Positions 46,240 to 54,999 are shown, counted from the stretch's first letter. The stretch: DNA of 64,000 bases from Fluviicola sp. (GCF_039596395.1 NZ_JBCNJT010000003.1:124001-188000), one strand, 5' to 3'. Numbers and translations: made by a program. Notes: a model not told the origin generated them from the sequence alone.

Positions 46240-47937
46240 TTAATCCGGAAAACGATTATTTTTGTAGGCAGGATGCCCAAGTGGTGAAATGGTAGACACG
46301 CCGTCTTCAGGTGGCGGTGCCGTAAGGTGTGCTGGTTCGAGTCCAGTCTTGGGTACCAAACGGGACAGCAGATAGTTTTTATCTACTGTCCCGTTTTGCT
46401 TTTCCGCCGAAACCCTTGTAAATATTGGGATGAACGAAAATAGGCTGTTCACTTCGTCGGTTCGATATTCACCTTTTTGGAAATCATAAACCAAACCGGA
46501 AGGAAATACCATATTCTGAATACGTCTCTTTTCTTCCAAATCGCCAGATTCCCACAATGACGGGAGTTTCAGCGCATAATCGAGGGCCTTATCGACTGCT
46601 GTTTCAAGGTTCGATAAATCAAATGATGATTTTACCAATTCTTCCTTAGTTCGAACCAATTCAAGCTGAAATTCCTCATAATATTTGTTGTACAAATCAC
46701 CGTTTATCTCCCCTAGAACAAAGCGGCGTTCTATGGTATCTAGGTTCTTTTCAATCTTTGAAACCTCGCTTTCAAGCTTTACCGCTTGCTCAATGCTTTC
46801 CTGTTGCATTTCCATACACATTTCAATCATTAGCTTTTTGATTGGTTCAACCATGCTGGAATCTGAAAGCACATATTCAGAAAGTAGGGCTTTAAAAGCT
46901 TCGTGCATTTGTTTAGCGCTTTTGTTCTCTTTACTGCCTTTAGTGTTGTTCTTGTAATAATACAACCCTTTGCGTTTTACAATATACCCGGTAAAAGGTG
47001 TATTATCGCTTGCTGAGCGCAAGAACTGTTTTAAAGGTAGGTTTTCCTCGTCCCGGTTGTATTTATATCCCAGAGTGCGCTTTTGACGTAGTATACCGTT
47101 CACCTTCAAAAATACTTCCTCCGAAATAAGAGCGGGGTGTTTATCCGTCTTAATCACCTCACCCGGTATAAGGGTTGAAACAATGATTCCACAATAAAAC
47201 GGGTTGCGGAATATTTCACTTAGTCGTTTAGCATCACGGGGCCAGCCTTTCTTTTTAAGACGCTCTGTAATTTCATTATAACTTAGATCGTGGTTTGCTT
47301 TTAAGAGGAATGCTTCGCGGATCAGTTCCCCTTCCTTGTTTATCTTCAATACAGGTTGTTTGCGCTTTCCGGGGTTCATGTTGGTGTAACCGATTGGAAT
47401 GTTTCCGGAAACGTAACCGTTTCTAAGTTTTGTTTTCATCCCGTTAATACAGTTCTCCGTTCTTTGGTCATTATCATATCGGGAAAACACCATTTGAATT
47501 CCTTCTTGAAGCGTTCCGGTTGATGTCTTAGCGTCCACTTCCTGCGTTGCGGAAATAATATAAACCCCCATCGCCTTTAGTTGATCAATTATTCCCATTG
47601 CGCTGCCCCCTGTACGTGAAAAACGGCTATAAGCGTAAATGACAATGTAGCCAACTTGTTTATTTCGTTTAGCAAACTCAAGCATTTTTTTAAACTCCGT
47701 GCGTTCATCAGTTTTTGCAGATTCACTTTTCCCCCCTCCGAAATAGGCGAGGATATTAAGCTTGTGCTTTCTAACAAGGTCGTGACAGAATTCAAGTTGA
47801 GTTTCCAAACTGGCGCCTTCTTCTTGTCTTCCACTTGAAACACGGGTATAAATTAAACAGCCGTTTTGGTTAACACGCGCTGTATCTTTTTTCTTTCCTG
47901 CAAATTGATTAAATGCGGTTTTTGTTGTTGTGTTCAT
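46240..47937 (-). CDS. Large serine recombinase (integrase), ORF running through tRNA-Leu
   Basis: 565 residues. Resolvase catalytic domain about 25-170 with the nucleophile Ser34 in YTRVSSGRQ; recombinase domain about 190-285 (GYVSGNIPIGYTNMNPGKRKQP, EIFRNPFYCGIIV); a zinc-ribbon-like region and a coiled coil (about 375-440) expected of large serine recombinases. The final about 35 residues (GLEPAHLTAPPPEDGVSTISPLGH) are simply the antisense translation of the tRNA, so the native C-terminus is created by the joint with the chromosome. It overlaps the 83-residue gene upstream by 29 bp. Known role: integration and excision between short att cores. Confidence 0.88.
   Translation of the reverse strand: MNTTTKTAFNQFAGKKKDTARVNQNGCLIYTRVSSGRQEEGASLETQLEFCHDLVRKHKLNILAYFGGGKSESAKTDERTEFKKMLEFAKRNKQVGYIVIYAYSRFSRTGGSAMGIIDQLKAMGVYIISATQEVDAKTSTGTLQEGIQMVFSRYDNDQRTENCINGMKTKLRNGYVSGNIPIGYTNMNPGKRKQPVLKINKEGELIREAFLLKANHDLSYNEITERLKKKGWPRDAKRLSEIFRNPFYCGIIVSTLIPGEVIKTDKHPALISEEVFLKVNGILRQKRTLGYKYNRDEENLPLKQFLRSASDNTPFTGYIVKRKGLYYYKNNTKGSKENKSAKQMHEAFKALLSEYVLSDSSMVEPIKKLMIEMCMEMQQESIEQAVKLESEVSKIEKNLDTIERRFVLGEINGDLYNKYYEEFQLELVRTKEELVKSSFDLSNLETAVDKALDYALKLPSLWESGDLEEKRRIQNMVFPSGLVYDFQKGEYRTDEVNSLFSFIPIFTRVSAEKQNGTVDKNYLLSRLVPKTGLEPAHLTAPPPEDGVSTISPLGHPAYKNNRFPD
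46275..46355 (+). tRNA. tRNA-Leu (anticodon CAG), integration target
   Basis: Acceptor GCCCAAG / CTTGGGT (first pair is a G-U wobble), D-arm GTGGTGAAATGGTAGACAC, anticodon stem CCGTC / GGCGG with loop TTCAGGT (CAG), long variable arm, T-arm GTTCGAGT. CCA follows at 46356-46358, unusual for this group because the other Leu tRNA lacks it. Its 3' half lies within the recombinase ORF on the opposite strand, which marks this as the attachment target. Confidence 0.92.
46358..46397 (-). terminator. Terminator-like hairpin at the tRNA 3' end
   Basis: AAACGGGACAG (46358-46368) and CTGTCCCGTTT (46386-46396), with inner AGAT / ATCT. T-run on the plus strand, A-run on the minus. It can terminate the tRNA transcript and lies within the recombinase ORF. 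Confidence 0.65.
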
Positions 47938-48160
47938 TTTCTGTTGTTTTCAATGTTATCAATCGATTCAGTTGAAGAACTGCTATTGTTGCAAACTCGC
48001 GCATCGCATCTAAGAGCTGTTGACGTTTCTCTGTACTGAGGTTTTCAAATCCTTTGTACAGCTTTAAGGTTTCAGCGGTTAGTTTTTGCGCCGTTTGTTT
48101 TCGCAATCCCTTGATTTTACTGAGTTCTTGGCGAATCTCACTTATCATATTTGATGCCAT
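47909..48160 (-). CDS. Small helical protein of the element
   Basis: 83 residues, helical and charged (SEIRQELSKIKGLRKQTAQKLTAETLKLYKG). It overlaps the start of the recombinase by 29 bp and precedes it, so the two are likely translated from one message. Such short proteins near recombinases are often directionality factors or regulators, but nothing here proves it. Confidence 0.6.
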   Translation of the reverse strand: MASNMISEIRQELSKIKGLRKQTAQKLTAETLKLYKGFENLSTEKRQQLLDAMREFATIAVLQLNRLITLKTTENEHNNKNRI

Positions 48161-48227
48161 GGTCTAAGATTTAGGGCCTTGTTAGGGGCCAGGACCCCCT
48201 AAAAGGATTGATTTTATGTTAATTTAT

Positions 48228-48265
48228 GTTAAAAACCCCTCATAACGGCCCTGGATTGAGGGGTT
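48228..48265 (-). terminator. Terminator at the end of the patatin-led structural transcript
   Basis: AACCCCTC (48234-48241) pairs with GAGGGGTT (48258-48265); on the minus strand it is followed by TTTTTAAC. A second short palindrome TTAGGGG..CCCCCTAA (48183-48202) lies 26 bp to its left. Together they separate the long leftward operon (from 62 kb) from the integrase pair. Confidence 0.75.
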
Positions 48266-48296
48266 AGAGGGGTTTCTAATGATTTTCCTGGGGAGA

Positions 48297-49457
48297 TTAT
48301 ACCAGGAACGCTTTTTGGGCGTTAGCGTACCCGTGCGCTATTCTTTGATCGATCAATTTTTCATTTGCAACCAAAGAATTACCCATTTCCACGTTTCGAT
48401 CAGGGTTAACCACTATTGCGTCAAATGCCTTGATTGGGCGATTCGAAACCGAACGCAACTGAACATTTTTTCCGTACTCGCGGAACTGTTGAACCAGTTC
48501 ATTCATTTGCAGAAAATGGCTAACGTCATTGTTGAAGATTTCAGTCAGTGAAAGTTCATAGATTGCGCGGACCGTAATTTCTCCGATCGACTTGTTTTGA
48601 TAATCCTGAATTTTTGGGAAACCACTATTGCAGTTTATGACGATGATTTTATACCGGCATTCTTCCGGGTCTTCATTGATCAGCTTGATAACATCCCCTA
48701 GCGGTGAAACATTCATTACGCCCCCGTCGATATTGTTGTATGCTGATACCATACTTGCCCCTTCATAAAAAGAAACCTTTTCCACCGGCTTCCAAATTGC
48801 AGGCATGGCGGTTGAAGAAAGAACACCATTTAAAAAGTCGTCATGAGTGACAAAATCTGAATGTTTAACGCTGTGATACTGTCCGCTATTGAGCGACACA
48901 AAACCACAAGTGTAAATCGTGTCTTTGATTTTGTTGCGATCCAGGTACTTTGACAGTTTGATTTGTAGTGGTGTATTGTCGGCAACGCTTTTGATCTTAT
49001 GCAGATTAGATTTTACCACGTTCCCTAACTGCTCAAACGCTGAATCAATAAACGCCTGGCGTTTCTCCTTTGAAAAGATGATACCCAACTTTCCGAAGAA
49101 AGACAGCTTTAGGTCAATGTTCTCCAATAGCTGCCTGCCTAGTTCCTTTTTATCCAGTTTAAATTTCAGCTTGTCTTCCTTGCTTGAAGTATCGATAACA
49201 GGGGATGTGTAGATTTCAGAAGCCCCATTTTTACCAATCTTGTTAACCCAAAGGTCTTGAAGCAAGCTCAATTCATTCATTGCAACCAAGGCCCCGTTAA
49301 TGGCTCCTGCACTGACACCCGAAATAATGTCAAATTTCATTGGTTTGTCACTTCCTGAAATGCTTCTCCACTTTTCGGAAATGTACTTTAACGCTCCTAC
49401 CTGAAACGCGCCATTAAAACCGCCGCCGGATAGTACTAATGCAAATTTTGTTTTCAT
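48297..49457 (-). CDS. Patatin-like phospholipase
   Basis: 386 residues. The patatin catalytic signature is complete: GGGFNG (residues 11-16, oxyanion hole), GVSAG with nucleophile Ser49, and DGGVMN with Asp244 completing the dyad. No signal peptide, so it acts in the cytoplasm or is packaged. Known reaction: hydrolysis of phospholipid or neutral lipid acyl esters. It is 13 bp after the ATPase stop, the last gene of the structural-type operon. In a phage context it could help lysis or membrane remodelling; that is inference. Patatins also serve in CBASS-type defence, but no cyclase is present. Confidence 0.87.
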   Translation of the reverse strand: MKTKFALVLSGGGFNGAFQVGALKYISEKWRSISGSDKPMKFDIISGVSAGAINGALVAMNELSLLQDLWVNKIGKNGASEIYTSPVIDTSSKEDKLKFKLDKKELGRQLLENIDLKLSFFGKLGIIFSKEKRQAFIDSAFEQLGNVVKSNLHKIKSVADNTPLQIKLSKYLDRNKIKDTIYTCGFVSLNSGQYHSVKHSDFVTHDDFLNGVLSSTAMPAIWKPVEKVSFYEGASMVSAYNNIDGGVMNVSPLGDVIKLINEDPEECRYKIIVINCNSGFPKIQDYQNKSIGEITVRAIYELSLTEIFNNDVSHFLQMNELVQQFREYGKNVQLRSVSNRPIKAFDAIVVNPDRNVEMGNSLVANEKLIDQRIAHGYANAQKAFLV

Positions 49458-49470
49458 GTGTTTATTTGAT

Positions 49471-51249
49471 TTAAAAGGTTATATCCATTTCGGATCGCTG
49501 ATTGTATCTACCATACTGAATTGCTTTGCCTGGCTCCGGTACTTCGATCACTATATCAACATCGTGCTGATAACCGTTTGAACCGCGGAAGGCTCCTTGT
49601 TTGGTGGTTTGAAAAACATAGATGAAAGAAACACCCGGATATTCTGCTTTCAACTCGTCAAGGTCTTCAGGAGATAAACCCAATTTGGTGACACTATCCA
49701 GGAAAACAAAGTCATAATCTGAAAGGTCCATTGGTAAGGCTCCGGTTGAATCAAAGTTTGGGTGCGCCATCTGCGTTTCTCGTAACTTTGTTTTCAACGT
49801 TCCCCCAACTTTTTCCTCCTTAGCAACATACAAAACGCGTCCGTGATTACGTGCCAGATAACCCGCCCAATCAACACACAAATAAGATTTACCGTATTTC
49901 GGAAGCCCGAAAACCATTGCAGTAAATCCTTTGTTCGGATCGCCTACAAAACGAAGCCATTTGCCAGTAAATCCGATGGTTGGGAATTCCATGTTTACAA
50001 TATCCAATGTGTTTATAATGGCATCATCCGGAATACTGCCAAATCCGTTGAACCCGTCCAATTCGCTGTTGAAACTTATTCCCTCCAGTTCATCCATGAT
50101 TCCGTTTAAACCGTTCAGTTCACGGCTTGGAATTAATAACACCCCCTCAACTTTAGTTTTAGCTATGAATGCATTAAGCGTTTGAGTTATTTCACTGATC
50201 TGTTTTGCGTACGGGTCACGAAGCGGGACCGCTTTAGTTAAAAGCGCTTTATCGATTCGAGTAAGCAGATTTTTTGCGGCGGCTACCGGGACAATTCGCC
50301 CCTGTAAACTAATGTAGCTTTTAATGATACGAACCGACGGTAATAAGCGCTGTTTCCCGGTAATGGTCAGAAAATGTGAACGTCGTTCCTCACCAATTTC
50401 AACCTTAATTGCTTTACGACCTTTTAGTTTAGTGTAAAGAGAAAGCAATAAGTCCTGAATCTCCAAAATTTCGGTTGCATACTTCGAGGTCTTACGAATC
50501 CGTTTTTCTGTCATTGCTTTTTGAAGCGCGTTGATAAACAGGCGGATTTGCTGAGGGGTTTTGCTTTTTCCGTGCATCAAAACAAAACGCTTAATGAATT
50601 TCAATTCCTCGGTAATCCGTTCAACGTGTTCCCCTTCAAAATGATAAGTGCGTTTCTTCAATCGTGCAGCCTTACGAACTTTAAGCGCTCGGGCTTTCGT
50701 CTTCTTTTGTTCTCTAACCTTCTTATCCTGTGCCAGAATTTGATCACGCTTTTTGGCATGTAATGCTACCTGTTCATCCCGGCGCGCAATAGTCAAAGTG
50801 GATTTATTAGAATTCAACTGCGCGGTTCCTGCGTCTTCATGGTCCCTTGCAGTGAAATTCTTGTGCTTAGGATGGTTGTATAGTTCGTAGATAGTTTTTC
50901 CTGATCTAGTTTTGCCTATTACAATATCCTTTTTTAAAACGGGCTTTTTCTTTGCAACCGGACGTTTTGTTTTTGTCGCGGTTGTTGTGCGTTTACGGGG
51001 CGCGGACGCTGTCCTAGCTTTTGCGACACGCTTGCGGGTGAATGATCCCTTTTTGCCTAAATAGGCGTTTAGGTTTTCAAAATGTTGGTCGATTGCTTCT
51101 TTGATCAAACTATTGGTTTCATATTTCGACCAATTCTTACCGTTTGAGGTGGTTTTAGCAATTTGATTGTAACCTCTTACAATCTGCTCCGGGAGTTTTG
51201 AAATATCTAATTTTTCAATTTCCCGGAAATAATTACTTGCATTAATCAT
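49471..51249 (-). CDS. RadA/RecA-like P-loop ATPase with long basic N-terminal region
   Basis: 592 residues. Residues about 65-205 are Lys/Arg-rich (KRVAKARTASAPRKRTTTATK, KARALKVRKAARLKKR) and include a KTRSGKTIYELYNHPKHKNFTARDHEDAG segment. The ATPase domain is at about 430-592: Walker A GLPKYGKS (448-455), VLYVAKEE, Walker B-like YDFVFLDSV and a RadA/KaiC-like VFQTTKQGAFRGSNGYQHDVDIVIEV. It is not of the FtsK/HerA or terminase type. Possible roles are DNA packaging, replication or recombination. It lies between the membrane/lysis-like genes and the patatin. Confidence 0.8.
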   Translation of the reverse strand: MINASNYFREIEKLDISKLPEQIVRGYNQIAKTTSNGKNWSKYETNSLIKEAIDQHFENLNAYLGKKGSFTRKRVAKARTASAPRKRTTTATKTKRPVAKKKPVLKKDIVIGKTRSGKTIYELYNHPKHKNFTARDHEDAGTAQLNSNKSTLTIARRDEQVALHAKKRDQILAQDKKVREQKKTKARALKVRKAARLKKRTYHFEGEHVERITEELKFIKRFVLMHGKSKTPQQIRLFINALQKAMTEKRIRKTSKYATEILEIQDLLLSLYTKLKGRKAIKVEIGEERRSHFLTITGKQRLLPSVRIIKSYISLQGRIVPVAAAKNLLTRIDKALLTKAVPLRDPYAKQISEITQTLNAFIAKTKVEGVLLIPSRELNGLNGIMDELEGISFNSELDGFNGFGSIPDDAIINTLDIVNMEFPTIGFTGKWLRFVGDPNKGFTAMVFGLPKYGKSYLCVDWAGYLARNHGRVLYVAKEEKVGGTLKTKLRETQMAHPNFDSTGALPMDLSDYDFVFLDSVTKLGLSPEDLDELKAEYPGVSFIYVFQTTKQGAFRGSNGYQHDVDIVIEVPEPGKAIQYGRYNQRSEMDITF

Positions 51250-51283
51250 GATACTACGATTTAGATGGATGGTTTAAAGTGTT

Positions 51284-51502
51284 TCAGACTGAATCGTTTT
51301 TTCCCGCGGAGTAGCATTTTTCAAGCCTTTGTTTTAGCTGCTTGTTCTCCTTTTCTAACTGTTCAATCTGCTGCTTTTGGTCCGGTGCTTTATCTGTGTA
51401 GACTTTGCGAAGTACACCGTAATAGAAACCGAGGCTTCCGATGAACCCAATTACAGATAATCCGAAATTGAGTTTGTGGTAGGGGATATTTGGCTTTTTC
51501 AT
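51284..51502 (-). CDS. Small membrane protein with coiled-coil tail
   Basis: 72 residues; one transmembrane helix (about 12-30, FGLSVIGFIGSLGFYYGVL) and a coiled coil (KQQIEQLEKENKQLKQRLEKC). Starts 4 bp inside the preceding stop. A holin- or spanin-like role is possible; there is no decisive motif. Confidence 0.65.
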   Translation of the reverse strand: MKKPNIPYHKLNFGLSVIGFIGSLGFYYGVLRKVYTDKAPDQKQQIEQLEKENKQLKQRLEKCYSAGKNDSV

Positions 51503-52197
51503 TTGTCAAGTACTTTAGGTGCTGTTTCATCATTGGAAACCAAAAAGAAGCCACCGACAACAAGCCCAATCAATACCCCACCGATTGCAATGAGCTTTAA
51601 ATTTTCCCGGTGTTCCATGCGCTTATCTACCAGTGTATAGGTGAACTTGTTCCCATGGTAATTGCGGTGCAGTTCGCAAAGCTTAATGAAGAAATCGAAG
51701 TCTTTCACGTTTTTGAATACCTGGCAACCTGCCGAGTACTTATCTACTACGAAAGTCGTCCCGATTTGTGAGGCGCGGTGGATGTTGATACCGAAAAGAC
51801 CTTTGGCAATTCGTCCGTTGTTAAAGTCCAGGACTGCGTTGCGGTTGTAATCGCGCGTAACGCTGACAGCTTTACATTGAACGAGTGCGCGATACTTGCC
51901 ACGATGCAACCCTAATTGGTACGCGTCCACGTATTGGCCTGGGTTCAAAATTGCTGTTCCCTGTGGGTTCATTGGATTTTTCAACCAGTACGTTCCGGGA
52001 TCGGTCGTACATTTGAAAACCCAGTAAGCCCACTTAGGGCGGCGAATAGTTCCGATGTTGGTAAATACGTGTATTTCATCATCAAAAGAGTTCGGAGTTT
52101 GACTGTTGGCACGAAAGCCCCAGATGTTCAAATAATAGGGTTTATCGTAAACGACAAAGCCCTTTTCTTTTGCTAGTTTTTTGACTTCTTTAATCAT
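51499..52197 (-). CDS. L,D-transpeptidase-like (His/SxGC) protein with C-terminal membrane anchor
   Basis: 232 residues. Residues 1-195 share a module with the next gene upstream: GINIHRAS with His140 and SAGCQVF with Cys158, the spacing and motif of YkuD-type L,D-transpeptidases and related peptidoglycan-active cysteine enzymes. A single C-terminal helix (201-221) anchors it to a membrane. Likely an endolysin-like or cell-wall-entry enzyme. It lacks the second domain found on its paralog. Confidence 0.72.
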   Translation of the reverse strand: MIKEVKKLAKEKGFVVYDKPYYLNIWGFRANSQTPNSFDDEIHVFTNIGTIRRPKWAYWVFKCTTDPGTYWLKNPMNPQGTAILNPGQYVDAYQLGLHRGKYRALVQCKAVSVTRDYNRNAVLDFNNGRIAKGLFGINIHRASQIGTTFVVDKYSAGCQVFKNVKDFDFFIKLCELHRNYHGNKFTYTLVDKRMEHRENLKLIAIGGVLIGLVVGGFFLVSNDETAPKVLDK

Positions 52198-53323
52198 GAT
52201 TTTTAATTGAGGTGGTGTGAATAAAATACGGTCTCCCGTCAGTTGCTTGAAAAGTGGTTATCCCGTTCTGTTCCGCGATCAGTTTACCGATGTAAGCCCC
52301 GTAAGGGACATTAAAGCAGTTCCCGGAACTGTCCCAGATAACAGCGTCTTGATTGCTGAAAAGTTCGCGTTCTTCGATCCCTGAAAGCATCCAACCTTTT
52401 GCACCCCATTTTAGCCCTATGCGGAACAGTTGCGCCCGGTACTTGCTTCTAAATGGATCTTCCGGAAAAACCTTTGAAAGCAGGGTGCTAATTCCCTTTG
52501 CTGTTGTTGTCTCGGGTTGTTTTGCCTTGATCAGTTCATTGACCTTTTTGTATTCTTCGGTATCTGTGATCCGGAACAAACCTTTCAGGACCTTATCCAA
52601 ATCTTTTGAAACAATTCCTTTGTAAATAGAATCTGCAACAGTTTCAGGTGAGAAAAACGCGTACGTGGAAGGTTTTACCTTATACTGACTTGTTACCGAT
52701 TTTGACGGTTTTGTGGACTGCTTGATCTTACTCATGCTTTCCATTTGTTTGTCGATCAGTGTATAGGTGAATTTGTTCCCGTATAACTTGCGGTGTTTCT
52801 GACAAAGACCAATGAAGAAATCAAAGTCTTTGATGTTCTTGAATACCTGGCAACCTGCCGAATATTTATCTACCCGGAATGTGTCACCGTGTCTTGATGC
52901 CCGGTGAATGTTGATCCCGTAAATACCACTTGCGGTCTTGCCGTTCTCAAAGTCCAGAATATTATCCCGGTTGTAATCCCGAGTTACAGTTAAAGGGGCG
53001 ATCTGAACAAGGGCGGTATATTGTCCCCGATGCTGTCCGATTGCATGGGAGTTTATATACTGCCCTGGGTTCAAAATCGCTGTTCCCTTTGGTGCATCCG
53101 GGTTCTTTAACCAAAACGTTCCGGGATCGGTTGTACATTTGAAAATCCAGTAAGCCCAAACCGGGGATTGCGCAGTTTCTACGACTGTAAAAACATGGAT
53201 TTGATCGTCAAATGAATTCGGGGTTTTGTTGTTCGCACGAAATCCCCAAATGTTCAGAAAGTTTGGTTGCTCGTAAATAACAAAATCCCTTTCCGATGCC
53301 AGTTCTTTAATTGCCTTAATCAT
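52190..53323 (-). CDS. Two-module protein: L,D-transpeptidase-like domain plus shared C-terminal module
   Basis: 377 residues from MIKAIKELASER; the start was chosen by alignment with the paralog (MIKEVKKLAKEK), although the frame is open to 53371. Module A, residues 1-195, retains His140 and Cys158. Module B, residues about 222-377 (SPETVADSIYKGIVSKDLDKVLKGLF, FPEDPFRSKYRAQLFRIGLKW), is shared with the C-terminus of the neighbouring 53316 gene. It overlaps both neighbours by 8 bp. Probable structural or lytic enzyme of the element. Confidence 0.75.
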   Translation of the reverse strand: MIKAIKELASERDFVIYEQPNFLNIWGFRANNKTPNSFDDQIHVFTVVETAQSPVWAYWIFKCTTDPGTFWLKNPDAPKGTAILNPGQYINSHAIGQHRGQYTALVQIAPLTVTRDYNRDNILDFENGKTASGIYGINIHRASRHGDTFRVDKYSAGCQVFKNIKDFDFFIGLCQKHRKLYGNKFTYTLIDKQMESMSKIKQSTKPSKSVTSQYKVKPSTYAFFSPETVADSIYKGIVSKDLDKVLKGLFRITDTEEYKKVNELIKAKQPETTTAKGISTLLSKVFPEDPFRSKYRAQLFRIGLKWGAKGWMLSGIEERELFSNQDAVIWDSSGNCFNVPYGAYIGKLIAEQNGITTFQATDGRPYFIHTTSIKNHD

Positions 53324-54236
53324 GATGGTATCTGATTGCAGTTGTATCAACAAAAAGGTTTCTTCCGTCAATGGTCAAAAACTCGGTCAATCCATTCTTG
53401 GCAGATAGCAGCGTCCCAATGATTGTTCCGTTCGGGATCATCAAAAAGTTCCCGGTATTATCCCAAATCTTTGTTCGCTTAACTGTGATCAACCTGTTTT
53501 CCGGTTCTGCTGAAAGTCCCGATAACGCCCACTGATCATTGCGCCATTTTAAACCAATGGTGTATAACTGCGCACGGTATTTTTTGCGTTCAGGATCATC
53601 CGGGAAAGCATGGGAAAGAGCCGTTGCAATTGTCTTGCGTACTCCGTCAATACGTTTGGTTTTGAAAACCTCATTTACTTTCGTGTAACCCTTAACTCCT
53701 TTGATTTTCCAAAGTGCTCTAAGACATGTATCGATATTGGTCTGAATGATACCGCTGTATAATAGGTCTGCGATTGAATCCGGGCTTAACGGCGTTTCGT
53801 TTGAATCGTCATTTCCCGAACCTTTAAAAGCTTTACCAGACAGGATTTGATCGTACAGTTCCTTATCAATGGTGGTTGAAATGCCATGTTTTGTAAGAGC
53901 AGTTTGAAGCTCCTTACCGAAGTATCCGTCAGCTCCATATTTGGGCAGTGCTTCCGGGTATTTTTTCAAAAGTGCAGATTGAACATTTTTCACAAGCGCA
54001 CCTTTGCTTTTCATCTTAATCGGAAAGGTGGTTGTTGCGGGTTTTGGTTTGTAACCACTCGGAATTTTCGGTTTGCCTGAACCGGTTGGAAGTTGATTGT
54101 CTTCGACCTTTTCTGTAAAATCGTCTACCGCTTCCTGTGTTCCTTTTTTAGTCAGATGCTGGTACAGGAAATAGCCCCCGGTTCCAAGGGCAAGAACTCC
54201 TGCACCAATCAGTAAATATTTCGTTCCTTTTTCCAT
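53316..54236 (-). CDS. Membrane-anchored peptidoglycan-binding protein with module B
   Basis: 306 residues: N-terminal transmembrane helix (7-25), Pro/Lys linker, a peptidoglycan-binding type 1 domain about 73-135 (SKGALVKNVQSALLKKYP, GADGYFGKELQTALTKHG), then module B about 150-306 (SPDSIADLLYSGIIQTNIDTCL, FPDDPERKKYRAQLYTIGLKW), paralogous to the C-terminus of the gene at 52190. This combination suggests a protein spanning a membrane and touching the cell wall, as in tailless phages with internal membranes. Confidence 0.75.
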   Translation of the reverse strand: MEKGTKYLLIGAGVLALGTGGYFLYQHLTKKGTQEAVDDFTEKVEDNQLPTGSGKPKIPSGYKPKPATTTFPIKMKSKGALVKNVQSALLKKYPEALPKYGADGYFGKELQTALTKHGISTTIDKELYDQILSGKAFKGSGNDDSNETPLSPDSIADLLYSGIIQTNIDTCLRALWKIKGVKGYTKVNEVFKTKRIDGVRKTIATALSHAFPDDPERKKYRAQLYTIGLKWRNDQWALSGLSAEPENRLITVKRTKIWDNTGNFLMIPNGTIIGTLLSAKNGLTEFLTIDGRNLFVDTTAIRYHHD

Positions 54237-54243
54237 GACTTAA

Positions 54244-54999
54244 TTATTTTTTTGGTTTCTTTTTGAGCAGTGCCCGCCAATCCATTGACCAGTTAAGGTC
54301 GCCATCCAAATCATCCCAAAGGTGGTTTCCGTAGAGTTTGAGATAAACCGTTGCTGTGGCATAAAAAGCCCGCTGTGTTGGGATTTCCATGAACACCGCT
54401 TTTATTGCGTCCTCGTCTGTTCCTGGGATGAAAGCAAACCAGTTGTAATTGATTGCTGCGTGGATTCGTTTAGCCCATCCGGTGGGGTCGTATATTTTCA
54501 CGCTTGAAGCTCCTTTTGCTTTCTCAGGTTTGCTGTTTTTGATTGCAAGCATTTCTTCGAATTCTGTTTTGGTCAATTCGTCTGATAAATCCGCGATCAG
54601 GTTTGCCCCTTGATAAAGCACCCGGTAGGAATCCTGGACTTTTTTAAAGTCTTCTTTCGATGGGATTGCGCGCATGGTTTGGCGTACTAGTGGAACATCC
54701 GTTCCCCACCACCCGTCATTGTCAAACCCCTGTTTGAATTGCTTTGCCCAGGTTGCGTGTTTGTCTGCTCCAAAAGCCTTATTTTCTTCCAGATTGGCGC
54801 GGTACTTTTTCACCTTTCGGTCAACCAGCCAGATAATGAGCCAGGCAACCCCCACCACCACACCCCCGGCAATGAGCGAAGCAAACAATCTCCGCTGACC
54901 ATCGCTAAGGGAATTCCAAAGTTTTTGTTTCTGTGGTGATTCAACAATTAGGGGTGTTACCGTCTGGTCGAGCTTCTTGATATTTGCCTCGCTTTCCAT
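54244..54999 (-). CDS. Single-pass membrane protein of the element
   Basis: 251 residues; one hydrophobic helix about 40-62 (LIAGGVVVGVAWLIIWLVDRKVKKYR), flanked by polar domains; the C-terminal 170 residues are helical (DDGWWGTDVPLVRQTMRAIPS, WAKRIHAAINYNWFAFIPGTDEDAIKAVF). The last segment faintly resembles module B in its helix-turn pattern (ALWKIKGV.../IPTQRAFYATATVYLKLYG), but not enough to claim homology. Confidence 0.65.
   Translation of the reverse strand: MESEANIKKLDQTVTPLIVESPQKQKLWNSLSDGQRRLFASLIAGGVVVGVAWLIIWLVDRKVKKYRANLEENKAFGADKHATWAKQFKQGFDNDGWWGTDVPLVRQTMRAIPSKEDFKKVQDSYRVLYQGANLIADLSDELTKTEFEEMLAIKNSKPEKAKGASSVKIYDPTGWAKRIHAAINYNWFAFIPGTDEDAIKAVFMEIPTQRAFYATATVYLKLYGNHLWDDLDGDLNWSMDWRALLKKKPKK

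Noticed and set aside
48297-49457. CBASS-type defence system with patatin effector
   Set aside because: No cyclase or other CBASS gene lies nearby; the patatin sits in a structural-type operon.
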